64,000 bases of DNA from Actinomycetospora lemnae (GCF_028737315.1 NZ_JAQZAO010000006.1:186001-250000), one strand, 5' to 3'; positions 35,507-44,381 are shown, counted from the first letter of the stretch. Program-made: numbers and translations. Notes: a model not told the origin generated them from the sequence alone.

Positions 35507-35546
35507 GTGAGCACTTTCCACGGCTATAGGCGTGGAAAGTGCTCAC
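35507..35546. terminator. Perfect 16-bp hairpin, bidirectional terminator
   Basis: GTGAGCACTTTCCACG pairs with its exact complement around GCTATAGG. It is much less GC-rich than its surroundings and lies between two convergent genes. Confidence 0.7.
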
Positions 35547-35553
35547 ACAGGGG

Positions 35554-36228
35554 TCAGGAGCCGCAGGTACTCGCGACCGTGCCGGCGACACGGTGGGTGA
35601 CGACGTTCCAGTCCTCGGCGGCGACGGGGTCGGTGTGCAGCCAGCCGACGACGTCGTCGACACCTTCGGCGTAGGCCCGCTGCTCCGCCGAGCCCTCGCC
35701 GTAGGTCGCGGCGAGCGCGTCCTCGCGGCCCGCGACCACGCCCGCCCACTGCCCGTTCGGGATGCGCCCGAGCGTGGTGATCGTGTCGTCGATGGCGTCG
35801 GCGACCACCTGCGCGCACTGCCCGGCGACGGCCGGGCTCGCGGGGGTGGGTGCGCTCGTGCCCGGCGCGCTGGCCGCGGAGGTGCGCACGGCGTCGACGA
35901 GGCCGGGGAGCTGGGAACCCATGCCGACCAGGGCCACCGCGGCGCCCGCGACGGCGACCGTCAGCGGGGCGCGGGTGGCGGCGCGGCGGCGGCCCTGGGC
36001 CCGGACGGCCCGGACCGCGGGCGCGGCCGGGACGGCGTGCGGCGGGGTCGGGATGCCGGTCACCGGGTCGGGCCGGTACGCGGTCGGCGGCGGGTAGCCG
36101 AGGCCGGCGGGCGGGGCGTCGTGCGGGACGGCGTGTGCGGCGGCGCCGGCACCGGCGTGTCCGGGCGCGGGCAGCGCGACGGCGGACCGCGACGACGCGT
36201 GGTCCTCACGCCGGTGGTGCTGCCCCAT
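35554..36228 (-). CDS. Secreted or membrane-anchored protein, hypothetical
   Basis: 224 residues from ATG at 36228, with CGGGGG six bases upstream. A His/Pro/Ala-rich cytoplasmic part (about 1-85) is followed by one hydrophobic helix (PLTVAVAGAAVALVGMGS) and an outside domain with two Cys (QCAQVVADAIDDT and TVASTCGS) likely joined as a disulfide. The repeat of Tyr/Trp residues in the domain suggests a folded helical unit. No family is recognised. Confidence 0.65.
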   Translation of the reverse strand: MGQHHRREDHASSRSAVALPAPGHAGAGAAAHAVPHDAPPAGLGYPPPTAYRPDPVTGIPTPPHAVPAAPAVRAVRAQGRRRAATRAPLTVAVAGAAVALVGMGSQLPGLVDAVRTSAASAPGTSAPTPASPAVAGQCAQVVADAIDDTITTLGRIPNGQWAGVVAGREDALAATYGEGSAEQRAYAEGVDDVVGWLHTDPVAAEDWNVVTHRVAGTVASTCGS

Positions 36229-36478
36229 GATCAACCCCCGAACGGCCTAGTCGCTCAGCGGCCGTCTGGACGCTGTGTGAGCGGTGTCGCAGCAACGGCC
36301 GTCGTCGTTAGCGCTCCGGCCGTCCCGAGAGCGGGGTTCACCACGTCGGGTGACGGAGAAACGGGGCGAGGAGCACGAATTCGGGGGTCCGATCGGCCGG
36401 GGTATACCTGACGCGCCCTGACAGGAACGGCTCCTAGCGTTCGTCGCGTCCGCTCCCACCGAGCCCCCGGAGACCGCG

Positions 36479-36838
36479 ATGACCGCACCGACGACGCTCG
36501 CGATGATCAACCTCGACGGCCCCGACCCCTGCGCCCAGGCGGCCTTCTACGGCGCGCTGCTGGGCTGGGAGACCGTCCACGCCGAGGAGGAGTACGCGAT
36601 GATCGCCGGCGAGGGCGCGCCGATCGGGTTCGGCCGCGTGGCTGGCTGGACGGCGCCGCCCTGGCCGGACCCCGAGGGCGCCAAGCGCTACCACCTCGAC
36701 CTCACCGTCGACGACCTCGACGCCGCCGTCGCCCGGGCCCGCGAGCTGGGCGCGACGGTGCCCGAGCACCAGCCCGGCCAGAGGTGGCGGGTGCTCCTCG
36801 ACCCCGTCGGGCACCCGTTCTGCCTGTGCCCGCGGTAG
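36479..36838 (+). CDS. VOC family (glyoxalase/bleomycin resistance fold) protein
   Basis: 119 residues. AMINLDGPDPCAQAAFYGAL and RYHLDLTVDDLDAAVARARELGA, then VLLDPVGHPFCL, are the two beta-alpha-beta-beta-beta units of a vicinal oxygen chelate protein with candidate metal ligands His and Glu. Substrate unknown; many actinobacterial members are uncharacterised. Confidence 0.82.
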   Translation: MTAPTTLAMINLDGPDPCAQAAFYGALLGWETVHAEEEYAMIAGEGAPIGFGRVAGWTAPPWPDPEGAKRYHLDLTVDDLDAAVARARELGATVPEHQPGQRWRVLLDPVGHPFCLCPR

Positions 36839-36853
36839 GGGCGGGCGGGACGC

Positions 36854-37366
36854 TCAGCGCCGCCGGCGCACCAGTCCGCCCAGGTAGGCGGCCTGCCCGG
36901 CGTGCTGGATGTCGTCGTCGACGACGCTGATGAGCCGCACCCCGCGCGTCACGGGCGGGTCCCAGGCGTCGTCGATGACCTCGTCCAGGTCCGCCTCGGA
37001 CAGCGTCCGCAGGTAGGCGACGGTGCGCTCGTGCACGGCGTCGAGGTAGCCGGTGAGCAGGGCCGGGTCGTCGACGCGCACGGACGCGACCTGCGCGGAG
37101 GTGTGCCCGAAGCCGATCGAGGCGTCGTCGAGCGGCAGGTCGAACCGGCGCGCCCACCCGTCGGCGGTCCACACCTGCTCGGTGCCGGCGAGGTCGGCGA
37201 CGTGGTCGTCCTGCACCCGGGTGAGGTGCCAGACCAGCCACGCGATCGGGTTGGCGTCGCCGTCCGGGCGCCACGACAGCTCCTCGGCGCCGAGGCCGTC
37301 GACCGCGCGGTGGGCGTCGTCCTGCGCCCGTCCGAAGGCGTCGACGAGCACGTCGATGGCGTCCAC
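36854..37366 (-). CDS. DinB-like (DUF664) putative thiol-dependent transferase
   Basis: 170 residues from GTG with AGGAGAG six bases upstream. WLVWHLTRVQDDHVADL and DDDIQHAGQAAYLGGL give the three His typical of DinB/YfiT metal sites, and VDAFGRAQDD opens the four-helix bundle. Related proteins include mycothiol-dependent maleylpyruvate isomerase and metalloenzymes that use mycothiol or bacillithiol. It lies 27 bases after the sortase gene on the same strand, so cotranscription is likely. Confidence 0.82.
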   Translation of the reverse strand: MDAIDVLVDAFGRAQDDAHRAVDGLGAEELSWRPDGDANPIAWLVWHLTRVQDDHVADLAGTEQVWTADGWARRFDLPLDDASIGFGHTSAQVASVRVDDPALLTGYLDAVHERTVAYLRTLSEADLDEVIDDAWDPPVTRGVRLISVVDDDIQHAGQAAYLGGLVRRRR

Positions 37367-37393
37367 GGTGATCTCTCCTGACCCGCCGGGCGC

Positions 37394-38884
37394 TCAGCGC
37401 GCCGAGGCGAAGACGACGACGTTGTCCTGGTACGACAGCGTGCCCTCGTCGAAGGGTCCACCACACGTGAGCAGCCGCAGCTGCGGGGTGGTCGCGGGCC
37501 CGTAGATGCGGTCCGAGGGCAGCGTGTCCTTGGGGAAGTACTCGACGCTGTCGACGGCGAAGCGCGCCGTCTCGCCGTCGGAGCGTGGGACCTCGACGAC
37601 GTCGCCGGGGCGCAGCCGGTCGAGCTGGGCGAACACGGCCGGGCCGCGACGGGTGTCGACGTGGCCGGCGAACACCGCGGGGCCGGGGTCGCCGGGCACC
37701 GCGCTCGCGGTGTACCAGCCGACCTTCCCGAAGTCGGTCGGCACCTGCAGGGCGCCGCGGTAGTCGATGCGCAGGTCGGTGAGGTTCACCGCGGCCAGCC
37801 CGACCGCCGGGATCGACATGCCGGTCGGGCGCAGCCCCTCGGGTGCCGCGAGCGCCGCGGCCAGCGGCATCCGCGGTGCGGGCGGGACCTCGGGGTCGTC
37901 GGAGAAGAGCCCGGAGAACCAGTCACCGATCGCCGAGAGCAGCGTCGGGGTGGCGAGCCCGCCGAGCCCGGCCTCGGTGCCGCCCCGGGGCACCGGCGGC
38001 ACCCGCGGCGGCGCGGGCAGCGGGGTCTCGGGGTCGGGCGTCGGCCGCGGGGTGGGGGTGGCGGGGGGCGTCGTCGGCTCGGTGCCGGGTCCGGGCACGG
38101 CGGCGGCGGTCGCGGCGTCGGGGACCGGCTGCACGACGATCTGGCCGTCCGGCTCGCGGCCGACGAACAGCGTGGTCACGCCGGTGTCGGGCAGCGTCAC
38201 GGTCGTCCGGTTCGTCGAGCCCAGCCGCGAGCGGATGTCGACCTCCCAGTCCCGCGTGGGCACGGTGGTGTACGGGGTGGTCGAGCCGTAGAAGAGGTCG
38301 CGGGCGAGCGGCGGGCCGCCGGTGAGGTCGACGTCGAGGGCGCCGACGCCGGTCGCGCCCTGGACGACGCGTACCTGGGCGGACCCGGGGGCGGCCGGCG
38401 CGGTCTGGTCGTCGAGGACCTGCAGCTCGGGGGCGCCCGAGGTCGTCGAGTCGACGAAGGCCGCGGTCTGCGCGGTCCCGGCGGGCACCTCGACCGACAC
38501 CTGCACCGCGGGCGGGCTGGTCGCGGGCGCGCCGGCCGGGCGGGCGGTCAGCGTGTACGTGCCGGCGGGTTCGGTGAGGTAGGGCGAGGTGCCCCGGTAC
38601 CCCACGTCCGGCGCGACCAGCGTCTCGTCCAGGTCGGGCCCCGAGACGTACATGTCCACCGACGGCGTCACCGGCGAGAGGTGGGCGATGCGCAGCATGC
38701 CGGTCGAGGGGTCGGCGGTGGCCGTGCGCACCCCGACGGTCACCGACACCGTCAGCGCGACGAGCACCACCGCGGCGAGCGCGATCCAGACCACGGGGCG
38801 GCCGAGCCGGCGGCGGCCGGCGGGCGGCATCTCGGGGCTGCCCGGCGGCGGGACGACGGTCGGTGGGTCCTGCGGTGCAGGCAC
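37394..38884 (-). CDS. DUF4397 plus class F-like sortase, single-pass membrane protein
   Basis: 496 residues from GTG (GAGGAG about eight bases upstream). A hydrophobic anchor (about 30-50) precedes a DUF4397 domain (about 62-235; LRIAHLSPVTPSVDMYVSG), a Pro-rich linker and a sortase domain: FAGHVDTRRGP with catalytic His (about 408) and RLLTCGGPFD with Cys474, close to the C-terminus as in class F. The position after the Cys where a catalytic Arg often stands (SYQDNVVVF) has Gln, which should be checked. Fusion of DUF4397 with a sortase suggests that the substrate-binding domain is held outside the membrane. Confidence 0.85.
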   Translation of the reverse strand: MPAPQDPPTVVPPPGSPEMPPAGRRRLGRPVVWIALAAVVLVALTVSVTVGVRTATADPSTGMLRIAHLSPVTPSVDMYVSGPDLDETLVAPDVGYRGTSPYLTEPAGTYTLTARPAGAPATSPPAVQVSVEVPAGTAQTAAFVDSTTSGAPELQVLDDQTAPAAPGSAQVRVVQGATGVGALDVDLTGGPPLARDLFYGSTTPYTTVPTRDWEVDIRSRLGSTNRTTVTLPDTGVTTLFVGREPDGQIVVQPVPDAATAAAVPGPGTEPTTPPATPTPRPTPDPETPLPAPPRVPPVPRGGTEAGLGGLATPTLLSAIGDWFSGLFSDDPEVPPAPRMPLAAALAAPEGLRPTGMSIPAVGLAAVNLTDLRIDYRGALQVPTDFGKVGWYTASAVPGDPGPAVFAGHVDTRRGPAVFAQLDRLRPGDVVEVPRSDGETARFAVDSVEYFPKDTLPSDRIYGPATTPQLRLLTCGGPFDEGTLSYQDNVVVFASAR

Positions 38885-39229
38885 GGGGAGCTCCTCGACG
38901 GCTGAAGAACGGGGGAAGGAGAGCGCGTCCGTCCGGCGGCGGGGGCCGGGTCGGGGGTGGCGCCGGCGTCGGGGGCGCAGGCGTCGGGGCGGGCGTCGGG
39001 ACGGCCGGCGGGGCGCGGCGCCGGGGGTCGGGTCGCGGCGCGGGAGGCGGCCGCCGGTGACGAGGACGGATGCCACCACGGGGACGACGACCACCGCCGG
39101 GGGCGGAGCGCGTCGGTCCACTCCCCCTGGGGCACGCGCTCACCCTAACGGGTCACTGATCCGTTCGGAGCACTACTCGGGACGACCGGTCCCGGGTTCC
39201 GGTGACCGTCACCGGGTCGTCCGGCCGTC
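38885..39229. other. Intergenic region upstream of the sortase gene
   Basis: About 345 bases, G-rich on the plus strand up to 39060 (long runs of GGGG and CGG). Open frames run through it on both strands but only as low-complexity Arg/Gly or Pro/Ala products. It must hold the sortase promoter; no clear box is seen. Confidence 0.4.
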
Positions 39230-39260
39230 GTCCTGCAGGCAGTCCTGCAGGCCGTCCTGC
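39230..39260. repeat. Tandem 12-bp repeat
   Basis: GTCCTGCAGGC plus one base occurs twice, followed by GTCCTGC, just upstream of the small gene at 39311. Each unit contains the palindrome CCTGCAGG. Confidence 0.65.
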
Positions 39261-39310
39261 TCTGGGCGAACACGGCCCCGGCGCGGTCCCGGAGGGATCA
39301 CGCTGGGGCC

Positions 39311-39535
39311 ATGAGCTCCAGCCTGTACGTGGCCCTGCGCAGCGGTCACGAGCACACCGCCACCGGTCTCGACGACGACGCCGCCGCGTCCCTGCAGCAC
39401 CGCATCGTCGCCCACCTCGAGGCCCGCGAGTCGCACCCCGTGATCGATCTCGGCGACGGCACCACGGTGCGCACCGACGCCGTGGTCATGACCCGGGTGC
39501 ACGACGAGGGGCCGCGCACGGGCTTCGTGGGGTGA
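39311..39535 (+). CDS. Small hypothetical protein
   Basis: 74 residues from ATG; GGAGGGA lies 15 bases upstream. A compact alpha/beta product with LYVALRSGHEHTATGL, a predicted helix (AAASLQHRIVAHLEARES) and beta strands with TTVRTDAVVMTRVHD. It reads like a conserved small protein, but no family is recognised. It converges on the next gene with four bases between stops. Confidence 0.6.
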   Translation: MSSSLYVALRSGHEHTATGLDDDAAASLQHRIVAHLEARESHPVIDLGDGTTVRTDAVVMTRVHDEGPRTGFVG

Positions 39536-39539
39536 GCGC

Positions 39540-39935
39540 TCAGCGCCCCTGACGGGCCGCCGGGATCCGCCGCAGGGCCGCGCGGCGGCGGTCGAGGAAC
39601 GCGGCCACGTGGCGTCGGGCGGTGCTCGGGGCCGGGTGGCGCGCGCCGAGGTCGTCGAGGACGAGGTCCCAGAGCACGGGCAGGTCCGGGTCGTCCCAGT
39701 CGCGCCCGGCGAGGTCGACGAGGGACGGTGCGTCGTGGCCGGTGCCGACCCACTCGATCGCGAGCTCGACGACGTCCGCCGGGTCCCACACCATGCCCAG
39801 CACCTGGGCGGCGCGCGCCTCGGCCGGCGTCATCCCCCGCAGCGACGGCAGCGCGGCGAGACCCACCAGGCCGCGCAGGCCCTGCAGGGTCCGCACGTCG
39901 TCCGGTGGACGCTCGGCGGTGACGGTGCTGCTCAT
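39540..39935 (-). CDS. Hypothetical helical protein
   Basis: 131 residues from ATG with CCGGGGGG upstream. Predominantly helical, with SLRGMTPAEARAAQVLGMVW and DDLGARHPAPSTARRHVAAF. No signal, membrane span or known motif. The same frame is open to 40781 but the added part is antisense to the HTH gene and low in complexity. Confidence 0.6.
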   Translation of the reverse strand: MSSTVTAERPPDDVRTLQGLRGLVGLAALPSLRGMTPAEARAAQVLGMVWDPADVVELAIEWVGTGHDAPSLVDLAGRDWDDPDLPVLWDLVLDDLGARHPAPSTARRHVAAFLDRRRAALRRIPAARQGR

Positions 39936-40107
39936 GACGGCCCCCCGGGTGGTGTCACGGTGATCGATCCAGAATCGCGCTGCGTGAACGAGCCGGCCCC
40001 ACGGCTCACCCCTGGAGGCTAACGGGTCGATCTTGTGCCGGGTACGGGTGACGCTCGGCAGTATTTCCTGTGAACCGGTGGTCGTCAGGCGTGGCAGTCT
40101 CGCGGTC

Positions 40108-40773
40108 GTGACCCCGGAGTCGTCACTGGAGCGCGCGGTGGCCGAGCGCGCGGGCGCGACGGTCGTCGCCGACCCCGGGCCAAAGCTCGACGACCGGGAC
40201 GGCGAGCAGGCGGCGCGGCACGGGGCGCTCGCGGGTCTGGGTGCGGCGCTCGCGGTCGAGGCGGAGGCGCGCGACGCCGCGGCCACGATCGCGGCACGGC
40301 GCGCCGAGACGGCGGTGTGGCTCGGTGCGAGCCTGGCCGACCTCGGCGCGGTCACCGGGCGCTCGCGGCAGGCCGCCCGGAAGCGCTGGCCGGGGCTGGG
40401 CGCGGTCCATCGCCGCCGGCGCTGGCTCGGGAACCACGTCGAGGACGTCCTGTGGGCCGCGCGCCTGGTCCTCGACGCCGGCCTCGGGGGCCCCGACGCT
40501 CGCGCGGCCCTCGCCGACGCCGTCGCCGCGGCCGAGGAGGCCTTCGCCGAGGGCGCGCAGCCGGCCGACCTCGACGCCGCGGTCGGGCGCTGGCAGGCGT
40601 TCGACGCCCTCGTCGACCGCCACCTGCGCGACCTCCTCGCCGAGGTGCCCGCCGAGCCCGCCGCCCCGGGCGGCGGCGTCGTCGCGCCGGTCGACCCCGG
40701 CTTCGCCGCCCACGGCGCCCGCGGCGTGCTGCGGTACGACGACCACGCGGTGCACGCCGTCGACGAGCCCTGA
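40108..40773 (+). CDS. Putative HTH-containing protein, hypothetical
   Basis: 221 residues from GTG; CAGTCT lies seven bases upstream, a weak leaderless -10. VWLGASLADLGAVTGRSRQAARKRW (broken: GASLADLGAVTGRSRQAARK) at about residues 73-93 looks like a helix-turn-helix. The rest is Ala- and Asp-rich helix with WQAFDALVDRHLRDLLAE. Probably a DNA-binding or adaptor protein; no family is recognised. Confidence 0.6.
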   Translation: MTPESSLERAVAERAGATVVADPGPKLDDRDGEQAARHGALAGLGAALAVEAEARDAAATIAARRAETAVWLGASLADLGAVTGRSRQAARKRWPGLGAVHRRRRWLGNHVEDVLWAARLVLDAGLGGPDARAALADAVAAAEEAFAEGAQPADLDAAVGRWQAFDALVDRHLRDLLAEVPAEPAAPGGGVVAPVDPGFAAHGARGVLRYDDHAVHAVDEP

Positions 40774-41033
40774 CGGCTCACCCGGTGGGACCGCGCCGGC
40801 GACGAGGTGTCCGCGGTCGTGTCCGGCGTGTCGGGTCCGGTTCCGCCGAACGTGTCCGGCGCGCCGCGGACGGTCGCGGGCCGTCACGACGGGTCGCGCG
40901 CGTCACCCACGGTCGTCCCGCGCTCCCGGGCTCGATCCCGACCGGACCGTCCCTCGACGACCAGGGGTGCCGCGCCGGACCCGGACGTGCGCGGCGCGTC
41001 GCCGACCTGCTCGTGGCGCGCACCGCGACCCGC

Positions 41034-41039
41034 TACAAG
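41034..41039 (+). promoter_or_regulatory. -10 box TACAAG of a leaderless-type promoter
   Basis: TACAAG lies seven bases before the ATG of the Clp N-domain gene. Confidence 0.45.
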
Positions 41040-41046
41040 GTTCGCC

Positions 41047-41694
41047 ATGGGGACGACCACACCCATCCACGACGCGCTGGCCGGTGTCCGCCTCGAGGTC
41101 CCGGTCAAGCCCACTCCCTTCCCGCGCGGGCGCACGTCCGCGCCGCGGACGCGCCGCTCGGTGGCCGAGGACACCGAGCGGGTCGTCGCGCTCGCCTGGC
41201 AGGAGGCCGACGAGCGCGGCCACGCCGTCTTCGGCACCGGCCACCTCCTGCTCGCCCTGGTCCGGGCCGACGGTCCCGAGGCGGGGCTGCTCGCCGCGAC
41301 CGGGGTCACCGCCTCGACCGCGGACGCCGCCATGGCGCTCGTCGAGCTGTCGTCGGTGTCGGAGCCCGTGGTGCGCGGGCGCACCGGTCACGGGCCCGTC
41401 GCCGACACGAGCATCGCCGAGGTGCTCTCCGAGGCCGCGGCCGCGGGGGAGCCCGGCGACGAGGTCACCGCCGACGCCCTGCTCACCGCGCTCGCGGCCC
41501 GTCCGTGGGGCCAGGCGGCGGAGATGCTCGCGGCGCTGGGCGTCGACTCCGCCGACCTCGCCGCGGCCGTCACGACCCTCGCCGAGGCGGCCGACACCCA
41601 GGCGCGCCCGGTGCCGCGCGACCCCAGCGGGCTGCTGTCGTCGGCGTGGCGCCGGCCCGAGGCGAGCGCCACACCCGAGCCCGCGGACGCGTGA
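41047..41694 (+). CDS. Clp N-terminal repeat domain protein
   Basis: 215 residues from ATG. Two Clp_N repeats: TERVVALAWQEADERGHAVF with GTGHLLLALVRADG (about 42-75), and SIAEVLSEAAAAGEPG with ALLTALAARPWGQA (about 118-160). It lacks the AAA+ modules of ClpC/ClpA. Stand-alone Clp N-domain proteins are thought to act as adaptors or regulators of Clp protease. The C-terminal tail is Pro-rich. Confidence 0.85.
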   Translation: MGTTTPIHDALAGVRLEVPVKPTPFPRGRTSAPRTRRSVAEDTERVVALAWQEADERGHAVFGTGHLLLALVRADGPEAGLLAATGVTASTADAAMALVELSSVSEPVVRGRTGHGPVADTSIAEVLSEAAAAGEPGDEVTADALLTALAARPWGQAAEMLAALGVDSADLAAAVTTLAEAADTQARPVPRDPSGLLSSAWRRPEASATPEPADA

Positions 41695-41714
41695 CGCCGG
41701 GCCGTCCCCGCGGT

Positions 41715-41720
41715 CAGAAT
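41715..41720 (+). promoter_or_regulatory. -10 box CAGAAT of a leaderless-type promoter
   Basis: CAGAAT ends seven bases before the ATG at 41728. Confidence 0.4.
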
Positions 41721-41727
41721 CCGGCCC

Positions 41728-42003
41728 ATGGCGAAGCCGAGCTGGATCCGGGCCGAGGACGGCGACTGGTACCGCGCCTCGGAGGTGGTCGCGGTCAAGA
41801 CGATGCCGCACAACCCCGACGGCGGGTTCATGGTCACCGTCGAGACGCACCGGCACGACAACATCGACGTCACCGGCCGGCTCGACCAGGTCGAGGACGC
41901 CTCCCGCTGCCGCGACGCCCTCGTGCGCCTGCTCGCGACGGCGGAGAAGGGCGTGACCATCACCTACGCGTCCGGCGGGTTCAGCAGCGAGGAGATCGAC
42001 TGA
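41728..42003 (+). CDS. Small conserved hypothetical protein
   Basis: 91 residues. KPSWIRAEDGDWYRASEV, then VTVETHRHDNIDVTGR and ALVRLLATAEKGVTITYAS, give a compact beta-rich product with normal protein composition. No family name is recognised. It converges on the phosphotransferase/sulfatase fusion gene. Confidence 0.65.
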   Translation: MAKPSWIRAEDGDWYRASEVVAVKTMPHNPDGGFMVTVETHRHDNIDVTGRLDQVEDASRCRDALVRLLATAEKGVTITYASGGFSSEEID

Positions 42004-42013
42004 TCAGGTCTCG

Positions 42014-44341
42014 TCAGGGCTGGGGCCCGTAGGTCGCGAGGAACCGGTCGCGGAAGGCCTCCATCGGCCACACCGGCCCGCCGGGGTCGGGCGTGAGCCC
42101 GTCCGACCAGCCCCACCCGGCGACCGCGGCGAGCACCGCCGGGTCGCTGCTGACGATCGAGATCGGGACGTCGCGCCCCGCGTCGGGGCCGGTGACCACG
42201 GGCGAGGGCTCGTGGTCGCCGAGCAGGACGATCACCGGCGCGCGGCCGGGGTGCACCGCGGCCTGGCGCTCGGTCCACGCCCAGACTGTGGCGAGCGAGT
42301 ACTCGATCGACCGGCGGTAGTCGTCGCGGACCTTCGCCGGGTCCTGGGTGAAGATCGCCTGGAACGGGAGCTGGGGGCCGTCGGGCGGCGTGAACACCGA
42401 CCCGTCGCCGACCGCGTCCCACGGCACGGTCCGCGGGACCGGTGACCACGGGCCGTGGCTCGAGGTCAGCGCGATCTCGGCCATGGTCGGCGGGGCGCCG
42501 GGCCCGCGCTCGAGGCGGTCGAACGCGGCGAGCGCGTACTGGTCGGGCATCGGCGACCAGGAGAACGGCGGGCCCCGGTAGCCGAGGTCGGCGCCGCCGT
42601 AGGCGCGGTCGTAGCCGTAGAACGCGCCCTCGGGCCACGGCCCGCTGGTGCCCGGGGCGACGGCGACGGTGCGCCAGCCGGCCTCGCGGAACGCGCGGGG
42701 CAGCGTCAGCCGGTCGGACGTGACGAGCTGCCCGTGGCGCTGCTGGCCGTCGATCCGTAGGCCGGAGAACAGGGTGGCGTGCGCGAGCCAGCTGCCGCCG
42801 CCGGCGATCGGCGACGTCAGCACCCCGGTCCGCGCGCCGTAGCCGGCGGCGCCGAGACGTCGCTCGCCGTCGGCGAGGACCGCGCGGACGGGCCCGGCCA
42901 TCGTCGGGTCGTCGAGGGCGGACAGGCCGTAGCTCTCGACGACGACGACGGCGACGTCCCGTCCGCGCAGGGCGGTGAGCAGCTGGTCGCCGGGCACGTC
43001 GCGGTAGGCGTCGGTCGCGGCCTCGGCCTCGAACGCGCGCTGGTCGCGGACGCCCTCGCCGATCGCGAGCGTGCGGTCGACGGTGCGGATCGAGGTGTCG
43101 CGCGAGGCGACGGGCACCCCGGGCAGGAGCTGCGCGGACAGCGTCCACGCCGCGAGCCACGCCACCGCGAGCACGGCGACCAGTCGCAGCGTCGCCGAGC
43201 GGTGCGCGGCCGCGATACGCACGAGCCGGGCCACGGCGCCGCCCATCGCGACGAGCAGCGCCACCGTCAGGAGCGCGACGACCACCGCGACGACCACGGC
43301 GAGCACCGGGCCCGAGGTCCCGGCGACGAAGTCGTAGGCGTTGGTGAGCAGCACCGCGTCGCGCGCCGGGTCGAAGGGGCGGGCGAGCGAGACCGAGAAG
43401 CCGAGGTCGAACAGCGTCAGCACCAGCACGAGGCCGAGGACCACGCCCGCGGCCCACGCGAGCACCCGCCGCACCGGGGCGGGCAGCGCGATCGCGACGA
43501 CGAGCGCGACGAGCAGCTCGACCGGCACGCGCACGAACGCCGGCGTGACCAGCCGCGTGATGTCGCCGGGGGTGACGAAGGCGAGCACCACCAGCACCCC
43601 GGCGAGCAGCGTCACCACGCCGGCGAGGCCCCGGCGCACGCGCACCGGGTGGGCGTCGGCGCTGCGCCACAGCCGGACCACGTCGCGCCCGAACGACCAC
43701 GCCAGCGCGGCGAGGGCACCGGCGACGAGCACGGTCGCGACCGCGACCGGCAGCAGCTGCGCCGACGCCACGACCAGCACCACGCCCTGCGCGGCGGCGA
43801 CGACCTTGCCCGAGAACAGCGGCGCGAGCTCGCCGCGCAGCCACGGCAGCACCACGCCCGCGGCGACGAAGAGGTAGCGCGCGAGCCCGATGAGCAGCAC
43901 CCACGACCCGAGCAGGCCCGCGACGTGCACCGACAGCACCATGAGCAGCGCGGCGTCGAGCTCCATGTCGAAGCGCGCGCCGAACGTCGAGGCCACGTCC
44001 CGGCGCCGGGCGACCGCGCCGTCGACGCCGTCGAGCGCCAGCGCCACGGCCGCGAGCACGACGAGGGCGGGTGTCGAGACGGGATCGGCGACGAGCGCGG
44101 TCACCCCGACGGCGAGCACCCCGCGCAGCAGCGTCACCCGCCCCGCCGGGCCGAGCGCGTCGACGGGTGCGCCGGCGAGCACCGCGACCAGCGCCGCGGT
44201 CGCCGTCGCGCCGGCGACGAGGCCGATCGGGCCGAGCCCGAGCCCCGCCGCGAGCACCCCGAGCAGCCCCGCCGCCGTCACCGCGCCGCCGAGGAGCTCG
44301 GCGGTCAGGACCGGGGGCGGGAGGCGCACACGTGTCAGCAT
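42014..44341 (-). CDS. CDP-alcohol phosphotransferase fused to LtaS-like sulfatase-fold domain
   Basis: 775 residues from ATG. Residues about 80-130 carry the CDP-alcohol phosphotransferase motif DG-x2-AR-x8-G-x3-D-x3-D (DGAVARRRDVASTFG, then ARFDMELD), within membrane helices. Several more helices follow to about residue 460. The C-terminal 330 residues form an alkaline-phosphatase superfamily domain like lipoteichoic acid synthase: VVVVESYGLSALDD, SWLAHATLFSG with the nucleophile Thr, and VLLGDHEPSPV with metal-binding Asp-His. Such a fusion could make a phosphoalcohol-linked lipid and then transfer the group outside the membrane. Divergent from the dehydrogenase gene at 44382. Confidence 0.85.
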   Translation of the reverse strand: MLTRVRLPPPVLTAELLGGAVTAAGLLGVLAAGLGLGPIGLVAGATATAALVAVLAGAPVDALGPAGRVTLLRGVLAVGVTALVADPVSTPALVVLAAVALALDGVDGAVARRRDVASTFGARFDMELDAALLMVLSVHVAGLLGSWVLLIGLARYLFVAAGVVLPWLRGELAPLFSGKVVAAAQGVVLVVASAQLLPVAVATVLVAGALAALAWSFGRDVVRLWRSADAHPVRVRRGLAGVVTLLAGVLVVLAFVTPGDITRLVTPAFVRVPVELLVALVVAIALPAPVRRVLAWAAGVVLGLVLVLTLFDLGFSVSLARPFDPARDAVLLTNAYDFVAGTSGPVLAVVVAVVVALLTVALLVAMGGAVARLVRIAAAHRSATLRLVAVLAVAWLAAWTLSAQLLPGVPVASRDTSIRTVDRTLAIGEGVRDQRAFEAEAATDAYRDVPGDQLLTALRGRDVAVVVVESYGLSALDDPTMAGPVRAVLADGERRLGAAGYGARTGVLTSPIAGGGSWLAHATLFSGLRIDGQQRHGQLVTSDRLTLPRAFREAGWRTVAVAPGTSGPWPEGAFYGYDRAYGGADLGYRGPPFSWSPMPDQYALAAFDRLERGPGAPPTMAEIALTSSHGPWSPVPRTVPWDAVGDGSVFTPPDGPQLPFQAIFTQDPAKVRDDYRRSIEYSLATVWAWTERQAAVHPGRAPVIVLLGDHEPSPVVTGPDAGRDVPISIVSSDPAVLAAVAGWGWSDGLTPDPGGPVWPMEAFRDRFLATYGPQP

Positions 44342-44381
44342 GGCCGCCGGGAGATCACCACAGGATGAGGAGGGTCGCTCG

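Noticed and set aside
42779..44368. Plus-strand open frame opposite the phosphotransferase/LtaS-like fusion
   Set aside because: His/Arg/Gln-rich composition with no protein-like segments; opposite strand has defined catalytic motifs.
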